Positions 1-5,058 of a stretch of 5,058 nucleotides of DNA are shown here, piece by piece. The stretch's first letter is position 1, and every line of letters begins with the position of its first letter. The translations under genes were made by a program, and so were the position numbers. The stretch comes from an uncultured Bacteroidales bacterium (GTDB taxonomy: Bacteria; Bacteroidota; Bacteroidia; Bacteroidales; Paludibacteraceae). The notes below the pieces were generated by a model, which worked only from the letters and a program-made list of their open reading frames with translations, searched no databases and was not told the origin of the DNA. The DNA lies in assembly GCA_945949375.1 (NCBI GenBank), contig CAMFEN010000108.1, positions 1-5,058 of the forward strand, read 5' to 3'.

Positions 1-47
1 GACCACCGAGATCTACACTCTTTCCCTACACGACGCTCTTCCGATCT
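1..47 (+). other. Illumina TruSeq universal (P5) adapter remnant, not genomic
   Basis: These 47 bases match the 3' part of the TruSeq universal adapter, from GACCACCGAGATC through the read-1 primer end GCTCTTCCGATCT. The identity is recalled from the known adapter sequence and fits without a mismatch as read here. Insert sequence begins at base 48. The adapter sits at the end of the contig, which means reads were not trimmed before assembly and the large minus-strand gene is cut off here by the end of the assembly, not by a biological boundary. Confidence 0.98.
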
Positions 48-3000
48 GTCGCAAGCGATGGTGTATTTGATGTTTGCTTTGGAAGCCCATCGGCAGAAGT
101 AATAGTCGAAGCCACGATAGACACGCGAGTACTCAGTGTAGTAGCAATAGTTAGAGAGTTGCTTATAGTTATTCCACCCGCCGTCGCTCGCATCGGTGCG
201 GATGTAGTAGCGACCGGTGTAGGGGCGAATAGTGGTAGGATCTATCGTAGCAGTGCTGGCTGCCTGTGTGATGATGAAGTTATACACACCGTTGGTTTTG
301 GGGAGGTCTTGGGTATTGATAGTTTGTATCGTTTTCCAGTCCATTGCCCCATTATCGGCCTTGAACTCTTGCAGCCATACCTCGCAAGTGTTGCTGTTCG
401 GAAGGGTATCATACTTCACATCCGTAGTACCGCTCACCGCTTGCTTCTTCTGCAATAGATAGAGGCGCACGTGCATGCTGACGGTATCGAACATCGGTGC
501 CTCTGTGGTTGCCTCGGGATGGCTCTTGATGATATGCGAGGGGTGGAACTTCTCAATAGTGCTACCGTTCTTCTCCACATACACCAATCGATAGGAGGTG
601 GTAGGATAGAGCACGTCTATCTCCACTTTACCATTCGCCAAGTTGAGTTGGAAGGTATATGTACCCGTAACGGCAGGTTTGATGGTAATGGGGCTGCCGC
701 CGTCATCATACTTGTAGAATGTGAACTGGTGGTTATTGGATGTGCAAGTACCTTCTTCTGTTTTGAAATAATAGGGCTTATCGTTCTTTACCCAAAATTT
801 GTAGGTAATTCCCTTTGTCAGTTCAACATTGACGGTGGAAATATAATCTCCCGCTTTGGCGGCGGTGAAACGATACCCTTCATCCCATGTACTACCATTA
901 TCCGTAGTTAAGCAGAGGTTATACCCCGGGTCGGTATCGTTGAACTTCATCCATACGCCTTTGTTGTAGTATTTACCTTTTGTTACAGATGCAGATTGCC
1001 CACGCTCTGCAATAAAGACAGGCATATCTTTGTGGAAATCCGAACGATATACCGCATCAATATTGTTGAAATAGTCGTCATTACTGTGGTTTCCCCAACT
1101 GAAAGCGAAACGAGTATAATCCGCCGATTTGGTGAACTTATAGTAGTACACACTATCGTTGTATTTGCTCATTTTGCCGTACTCAATTCTATTCACTTTC
1201 GGTTGCACACCATTGTCGCTATGCCATACTTCATCGGTAAAGATATAAGCATAATAGTCGTCATTCCAGTTTTGGTCGTTGAACTTATAGTATATAGCGT
1301 ACGTTTTTGCAAACTTCACATAGACGGTATTGTTGGCTTCGGTGATGGCTTGGGAATAGGTGGTGTTGGTGCCTGCGGCAGTAATCTGAGTGTTCCCCTC
1401 TGCATCTGCATACCAGCCCTCTACTGAATAGCCGGCAGCGGGTGTAGCGGTGAAGGTCGCGCGGCTAACCAATTGACCGGAGGTGATAGTACTGCTACCC
1501 GACTTGGCGGTGATAGTACCGCCCGTTTTACCTACCACACCGAACGAAACGGCATACTTCTGCACACCCGGCAGGTCATAAGTAGCCGCTACCAAGTACT
1601 TGTTGCTTGAGTTGGTAGAAGTATTCGGATAATAGAGAATCACATAGTAATCCGCCGTGGTAGCAGCAATTTGGATATTGTTATATTGACCACCCTCTGC
1701 CGTAAGTTTAATCTCTCCCGCTAAATCACCATCAGCGATATTGTTACCGTTGGCGGTTACTTGGCTATCAACCTTTGGATTAACGGGGAAAATCTTGAAA
1801 TAGTTGTCATCGCTATTCCGAGCGGGCACAGACACATACGCATAGTCACCTGCATCAACAAGTTTCCACTTGTCGGCGATAGTTCCTTCCCATCCTGTAT
1901 TCTTATAATCAAAATACCAAAATGTTCCCGCAGCAATGACATTGCGGTGAGCGATGATGATATGGTTGCTTGTGGTATTGCCTGCTTTGCCTGCGGGATA
2001 TAGACGTATCTCAAACTTACCTGTGGCATTGGTTACGGTTATATTGTGGTACTTTTCACCGGCATCAGCCAAGGTGATGTTTGCAGTGGCGGCATCGGGG
2101 AAGGAGTTGCTGATGTAGGTGCCGCCCAAAGCGTAGTCTGTCAACGTGCTACCGTCTATCTTGAATTGGCTGACACCGGAGCACGTATAGTAATAATATC
2201 CGTCGCCGTGCAAGCTCATTTTCTTTCCGCTGTTCTTGTCCCAACTCAACTCGCCGCCTGCACCATAGACATACCAATCCTGCGCAGGAGCAATACCTCC
2301 GGGCAAGGTGGTGGAGGCGCAGAGTTTGTAATTAGAGGTTTTATTGAGGGTGGTATTGGGGTAATAAAGAATAACATAGAAAGTGCTGGTGGGGATAGAA
2401 GCAGCACTAAATTTTGCATTGTCATAATTGCCCGAACCGGCTTTCCCAAGTTCTATATTTCCCAATTGGTTGTCGATATGGGGCGCGCAAGCAACGGTAT
2501 GGTCGTTATCTTTATTATTCTTATACCAATCCTCTGCCTGTTTTGTATTTCCATCGAAAATCTTGAACTCATTATTTTGTTGGTAGCCTGTTAAAGTGGC
2601 ATACGCATACTCCGTCTCCTTAGTAAATTCCACACAGTTAGCATCATTCCAGCCGCCTTTGCTATCATAGTAATAGAATTTAGTTGAGGAGGCTTTGAAA
2701 TTAGCGGTAACGGTACCTGTTGCCGTAGCGGTAACGGTGGTGGTGGCGGAGGTAGAAGAGGCAACCGTTGCGCCGCCTGATACAGTCCATTTATCAAAGA
2801 CATAGCCAGTGTTTGGTGTGGCTTTTATGGTTACCGGCGTACTGCCTACCTGCTGTTCCCCGCTCGGGGATACAGTACCGCCCACCCCCGCGGTGATGGT
2901 TACGGTATAGGTAGAGGAGGCATCTACTGCATACCAAAACTTCTTATTGTCCCAATCAAGGTACAGCACTACGTTGTCTCCTTTAGGGCAATCTGTTTCC

Positions 3001-3794
3001 GTAAAAATAAAGTTTTTACTACTTGATTGGATATCCCTCTTGTTGGATTCTAATGCCGGCTTGACATTATCTGCCGTTGCACCATATGCTGTGCTACCCT
3101 CTTTGAAGTGGAAATAATAGCCCTCATTATTAGTTGCTTTTCCTGAAAATTCAGCAACGGAACAATAAGTATTAAGTTTGTAGTACCCTATGGCTTCATC
3201 GTATTCAAACTTTATATTTGTGGAAGTAGTATTCCAATCACCATCATTACTACCTGTATATTTCCATGTGCTTCCGCCTTTAGAAGTACGCACTTTGAAA
3301 CGCCCCTGCACGTAGATAGTTGCTTCCGAAGTACTACTATGCGCAGCAATTGCTTGGTCAACAGTCATAATGCTTAATGCAGAATTAGTACTACTACTTT
3401 GAGGGACGTAACAGTTACTTGTACCTGCGCTGATGTTAGTACTTTTGGCGGTGTACAAAGTCAGCCCAAGATCTGAAGAACGAGAAGAGTTTATATTTTT
3501 GCTGTTTGTACCTCCGGAAACACCACCATCGGATGAAGCAAAATATATACCGGTTGCATCCCCCCACTCATTATTAAATGACTGAGTAGTTTTCCATATG
3601 CCATCATGGTCTAAAGTCATAGCATAAGATTTAAGATAACCGTTATGTCCAAGAAAACAATATACAGTACTCCAATTGGTCGAAGTATTATCAAAATAGA
3701 TATTACCGGTAATAGCGGCGGCATTCGCAGCGTGGCTTACTCCGAATAGTAGGAGGATAGTTACAAAAATGGATTTTAAGATATTGTTTTTCAT
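48..3794 (-). CDS. Large secreted Bacteroidales protein with InlB B-like repeats, 3' end missing
   Basis: The frame is open for 1249 codons from ATG at 3794 to base 48, with no stop, and remains open through the adapter, so the C-terminus is missing. Residues 1-27 are a signal peptide: Lys at 2 and 7, a hydrophobic core at about 9-19, and an Ala-rich AXA-type cleavage region near 22-27. Residues 295-368 and 745-830 look like divergent InlB B-repeat domains (GGTVSPSG and GYVFDKW in the first; GGTITAKSG and GYSVEGWYAD in the second). Between them are related units of about 115-125 residues. Residues 28-90 and 832-950 are Trp/Tyr-rich beta segments that could be carbohydrate-binding modules; this is a weak inference. 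From about 1194 a domain beginning GRYYIRTDASDGGW is cut by the contig end. The protein is probably exported and exposed at the surface. An adhesin or glycan-binding role is possible, and no catalytic motif was seen. The start is well supported by the signal peptide and an A-rich leader. Confidence 0.92.
1578..2681 (-). repeat. Degenerate internal protein repeats (~115-125 aa) in the large secreted protein
   Basis: Three consecutive segments of the large protein, residues 372-496, 506-618 and 625-739, appear related. The first and third are clearly alike: each opens with an aromatic strand (KFYYYDSKGGW; TFWYFDYKNTGW), has an FKIF motif near the middle, a GxYxN turn, and a closing strand FYVILYYPNTTLN or YYVILYYPNTSTN followed by Ser-Asn and Tyr. 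The second shares the opening WYVYG-type strand, a QFKIDGS segment and a closing EIRLYPAG segment, but is more diverged. They are probably duplicated beta-sandwich domains lying between the two InlB B-like domains. Confidence 0.7.
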
Positions 3795-3805
3795 AAGTCT
3801 TATGT

Positions 3806-3819
3806 TGTTTTTTGTAGTT
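3806..3819 (-). promoter_or_regulatory. A-rich leader upstream of the large secreted-protein gene
   Basis: On the minus strand this reads AACTACAAAAAACA, ending 11 bases before the ATG at 3794. There is no Shine-Dalgarno sequence, as is usual in Bacteroidota, where A-rich leaders favour initiation. Nearly the same string (AACTAAAAAACA) precedes the four-helix-bundle gene after its own repeat array. A role in translation initiation is inferred. Confidence 0.5.
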
Positions 3820-3827
3820 ACGATGAT

Positions 3828-3890
3828 GCTATAGAGGCTATAGAGGCTATAGATGTTATAGATGCTATAGTTGCTATAGGTTATATAGTT
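3828..3890. repeat. 9-bp tandem repeat array (CTATAG core) at the second gene junction
   Basis: Seven contiguous 9-base units start at 3828. Plus-strand units are gctatagag twice, gctatagat, gttatagat, gctatagtt, gctataggt and tatatagtt. Most contain the self-complementary hexamer CTATAG. The stop codon of the four-helix-bundle gene (3874-3876) and its last few codons lie inside the array. Read onward in that gene's frame, the units give TAG, TAA, TAG, TAG and TAG, one stop per unit. The array fills most of the gap to the large secreted-protein gene. No TAnnTTTG-type Bacteroidales promoter was seen in it. Confidence 0.93.
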
Positions 3891-4578
3891 GTTTTTTCAG
3901 TTGTTCTATCTCTTGTTGCAGTTGGGTGATTTGCTGCTGCTGGTGGTTGATTGTTTGTTGCTGTTGGGTTATGGTTTGTTGCTGTTGTTGGATGATTTCT
4001 TTCTGTTGGTTTCGGTAGCCGAGTCGGGCTGCCGTCATCTGCTCTTTGATACCCCCTTCGCGTACAAACAAGTCTTCGCGTTGGCGGATAAAACTGTTCA
4101 TCATTGCATCAATGCTATAAGCCAAGGTGAGTGCCATATTGGCTAACTGCTCGTCAGTGTGCTGCCGGTAGAAAGGTTGGTAGGTGTCGGGGTTGTGGTG
4201 GGCGTAGCAGTATTTATACAGTCGGTCGTATCGTTGGTCCCCTCGTTGGTAGTGGCAGAGGTGTCGTGTTCGGAGGTAGTCTTCGTAGTCTTCCAATAGT
4301 TCGCGGTTGCTGGCGCGTGCTACGTTGAGGAGTTTGAGTTCCAGTTCGCGCGAGGTAACTCCGTCGGATAGCCCCTCAACGATGTTCTGCTTGCAGGAGC
4401 GTGCTGCTTGTAGCATCTGGTCTATGGTTCGGTCGCCACGTTGTAGGAATCGCTGTACAAAAGCAAAAGTGAGGTCGTAGAGGATAAGCGATTTCTTGTA
4501 GAAGAGTAGGTTCTCCCAGTTGACCTGCTTGGGTAGGAAAGCGTATTGGTCAGTCTCGGAGTTGTAGGTGGCGGGCAT
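3874..4578 (-). CDS. Four-helix-bundle (S23/IVP-type) protein with suffix region and Gln-rich coiled coil
   Basis: This complete 234-residue protein has no signal peptide and is predicted cytoplasmic. Residues 19-108 match the four helix bundle/23S rRNA intervening-sequence protein family: WENLLFYKKSLILYDLT, GDRTIDQMLQAARSCKQNIVEG at 48-69, a Glu/Leu-rich third helix, and ELLEDYEDYLRTR at 93-105. Residues 140-189, with DLFVREGGIKEQMTAAR, fit the four-helix-bundle suffix extension known from Bacteroides-type genomes. Residues 190-231 form a Gln-rich coiled coil with Ile/Leu roughly every seven residues, apparently an addition to the usual form. The family's biochemical role is unsettled; its relatives include the Avd accessory protein of diversity-generating retroelements, which binds nucleic acid. 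The start at 4578 follows an A-rich leader. The gene lies 85 bases after gene 1 and 79 bases before the large secreted-protein gene, and its last codons and TAG stop are inside a 9-bp repeat array. Family assignment is firm; function is unknown. Confidence 0.92.
   Translation of the reverse strand: MPATYNSETDQYAFLPKQVNWENLLFYKKSLILYDLTFAFVQRFLQRGDRTIDQMLQAARSCKQNIVEGLSDGVTSRELELKLLNVARASNRELLEDYEDYLRTRHLCHYQRGDQRYDRLYKYCYAHHNPDTYQPFYRQHTDEQLANMALTLAYSIDAMMNSFIRQREDLFVREGGIKEQMTAARLGYRNQQKEIIQQQQQTITQQQQTINHQQQQITQLQQEIEQLKKQLYNL
3889..4009 (-). repeat. Gln-codon-rich coding repeat, roughly 21-bp period
   Basis: The 3' end of the four-helix-bundle gene contains CAG/CAA-rich heptad codings such as QQQQTIT, QQQQTIN and HQQQQIT, a period near 21 bases. 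Loss or gain of a unit would keep both the reading frame and the coiled-coil heptad register. The tract runs directly into the 9-bp array that contains the stop. Confidence 0.75.
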
Positions 4579-4587
4579 GGTAGTGAA

Positions 4588-4599
4588 TGTTTTTTAGTT
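4588..4599 (-). promoter_or_regulatory. A-rich leader upstream of the four-helix-bundle gene
   Basis: The minus strand reads AACTAAAAAACA, ending 9 bases before the ATG at 4578 and directly abutting the last unit of the 9-bp array. No Shine-Dalgarno sequence is present. It closely resembles the leader of the next gene (AACTACAAAAAACA). A translation-initiation role is inferred. Confidence 0.5.
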
Positions 4600-4671
4600 G
4601 CAATAGAAGCTATAGAGGCTATAGAGGCTATAGAGGCTATAGCGGCTATAGTTGCAATAGTTGCTATCCCT
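4600..4671. repeat. 9-bp tandem repeat array (CTATAG core) at the first gene junction
   Basis: Eight contiguous 9-base units start at 4600. Plus-strand units are gcaatagaa, gctatagag three times, gctatagcg, gctatagtt, gcaatagtt and gctatccct. The core CTATAG is its own reverse complement. The last unit contains the TAG stop (4664-4666) of the upstream gene, at the same unit position as the stop in the other array. Continued in that gene's frame, five further units give TAG; the two gcaatag units read TTG instead. The array fills most of the 85-base gap. No recognisable promoter or terminator hairpin was found, though palindromic units could pair with each other in RNA. Confidence 0.94.
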
Positions 4672-5058
4672 TCTCTACGATTTGTTGTTCCTTTTTGCGC
4701 TTTGCGAGGCGGTATAGCCCGTATCCTGCGGCAAGGAAAAGCAGCGACCAAGCCTCGCCTACGGGAGACTCAGGGTCGCGGTTTATATCATCTTCGTAGC
4801 CAAAACCGTTATCAAAAATCCCTCGTTGTATATTCGTGATACTCGGCGCGCGGGAGGGGGAGTTGCTATATGGGGTGTTGCCTGTGGTGGAGGCGATGGG
4901 GGCGACTCCGTTCGCACCAACCATCGTCAATGCGGGGGAATAGGCAGCATAGCCGCTATATCCGCTAAAGTCTCTATAACCACTATAATTACTATAGTCA
5001 CTATAATTATCATAGCCGCTATATACACTATATCCATTGCTATTATCTTCCTGCTGCT
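4664..5058 (-). CDS. Protein with Tyr-triplet repeat and C-terminal membrane anchor, 5' end outside window
   Basis: The frame is open from the window edge to TAG at 4664-4666, giving 130 C-terminal residues; no convincing start lies inside, so it is a 5'-partial gene. A TTG at 4930 could be miscalled as a start, but the repeat continues in frame upstream of it. Visible residues 9-39 have Tyr (once Phe) at every third position, mostly Tyr-Ser-Gly, Tyr-Ser-Asn or Tyr-Ser-Asp. A Ser/Thr/Pro/Asn-rich linker follows. The end is three-part: SPVGEAW at 97-103, a hydrophobic segment at about 102-116 (LLFLAAGYGLY), then RLAKRKK. This resembles short C-terminal sorting or anchoring tails (PEP-CTERM-like in layout) and similar 'PxG[DE]' tails I recall from Bacteroidales proteins. 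It is probably an exported, membrane-anchored protein with a flexible aromatic region. The family is not recognised and the function is unknown. Confidence 0.8.
   Translation of the reverse strand, partial: QQEDNSNGYSVYSGYDNYSDYSNYSGYRDFSGYSGYAAYSPALTMVGANGVAPIASTTGNTPYSNSPSRAPSITNIQRGIFDNGFGYEDDINRDPESPVGEAWSLLFLAAGYGLYRLAKRKKEQQIVEKG
4703..4759 (-). other. C-terminal anchor segment of the upstream gene (Pro-Gly motif, membrane helix, basic tail)
   Basis: These codons carry the SPVGEAW motif and the single hydrophobic stretch of the partial protein; Arg/Lys-rich codons (RLAKRKK) begin at its end. The order motif, helix, positive cluster is that of processed C-terminal sorting signals in Gram-negative bacteria. 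Whether this one is cleaved or merely anchors the protein cannot be decided from sequence. Confidence 0.6.
4940..5032 (-). repeat. In-frame 9-bp coding repeat encoding Tyr-Ser-X triplets
   Basis: On the minus strand, units such as TATAGCGGC, TATAGTGAC, TATAGTAAT and TATAGTGGT follow each other with a 9-base period, coding for Tyr-Ser-Gly/Asp/Asn. Eleven consecutive aromatic positions (ten Tyr, one Phe) fall exactly three residues apart. The TATAGC/TATAGT core and the period match the two non-coding arrays downstream, but here the unit is in the phase where TAT is a codon, so no stop arises. Confidence 0.9.

Noticed and set aside
159..2803. Several open frames of 65-182 codons on the plus strand, and shorter ones on the minus strand, across the large gene
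   Set aside because: All are shadows of the continuous 1249-codon minus-strand frame, which has a signal peptide and recognisable domains.
3795..3873. Promoter for the large secreted-protein gene inside the repeat array
   Set aside because: TATAG cores resemble AT-rich promoter elements, but no Bacteroidales -7 TAnnTTTG with an upstream TTTG was found; the repeat explains the pattern.
3874..4578. Avd protein of a diversity-generating retroelement
   Set aside because: The fold family is shared, but no reverse transcriptase or template/variable repeat pair is visible, and the suffix region points to the other subgroup. Sequence beyond the window could reopen this.
3874..4578. 23S rRNA intervening sequence locus
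   Set aside because: No rRNA sequence flanks the gene; both sides are protein-coding genes and 9-bp arrays.
3828..4671. CRISPR array
   Set aside because: Units are 9 bp and directly contiguous, with no unique spacers, and no cas genes are visible.
4422..4751. Minus-strand open frame with an Ile-Ala-Ser/Thr repeat
   Set aside because: It is the second reading phase of the 9-bp array flanked by out-of-frame parts of the two real genes; a period of 9 keeps frames open by construction.
4546..4839. Plus-strand open frames with Ile-Glu-Ala or Tyr-Arg-Gly repeats
   Set aside because: Antisense translation of the 9-bp array and of gene 1; they overlap well-supported coding sequence and show no family features.
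4664..4930. A separate 88-residue protein starting at TTG 4930
   Set aside because: The frame is open upstream to the window edge and encodes the periodic Tyr-Ser-X repeat, so the TTG is an internal Leu codon.

Overview
The window looks like the end of a short-read contig from a member of the Bacteroidota, most likely order Bacteroidales. The lineage call is an inference from three things. The proteins are of Bacteroidales type: a large secreted Tyr/Asn/Thr-rich protein with divergent InlB B-type repeats, and a four-helix-bundle protein with the 'suffix' extension. The start codons are preceded by A-rich leaders with no Shine-Dalgarno sequence. One protein ends in a short anchor-like tail. 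Bases 1-47 are not genomic: they match the Illumina TruSeq/P5 universal adapter, so genomic sequence starts at base 48.

All genes lie on the minus strand and read from high to low coordinates. (1) 5058-4664 is the C-terminal 130 residues of a protein whose start is outside the window. It has a strict Tyr-every-third-residue repeat and ends with a Pro-Gly motif, a membrane segment and a basic cluster. (2) 4578-3874 is a complete 234-residue four-helix-bundle (23S rRNA IVS-protein/S23 type) protein with the suffix region and a Gln-rich C-terminal coiled coil. (3) 3794-48 is a very large exported protein: 1249 genomic codons are visible and the 3' end is lost at the adapter. It has a signal peptide, two InlB B-like domains, related internal repeats, and a C-terminal domain cut at the contig edge. 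There are no gene-free stretches over 300 bases; the two gaps are 85 and 79 bases.

The most unusual structure is the pair of gene junctions. Each carries a tandem array of a 9-bp unit built on the palindrome CTATAG (plus-strand unit GCTATAGAG and variants). In both, the upstream gene's TAG stop lies inside the array at the same position of the unit, and most later units repeat an in-frame stop. Each array is followed by a similar leader (AACTA, an optional AC, then an A6 run) and the next ATG. The same 9-bp period and TATAGC-like core also occur in frame inside gene 1, where they encode Tyr-Ser-Gly-like triplets. So one short repeat is used as coding sequence, stop codon and spacer within about 1.2 kb, on both sides of the four-helix-bundle gene.

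Spacing and orientation suggest one transcription unit making two exported or envelope proteins with the four-helix-bundle protein between them. Their shared function cannot be read from the sequence.
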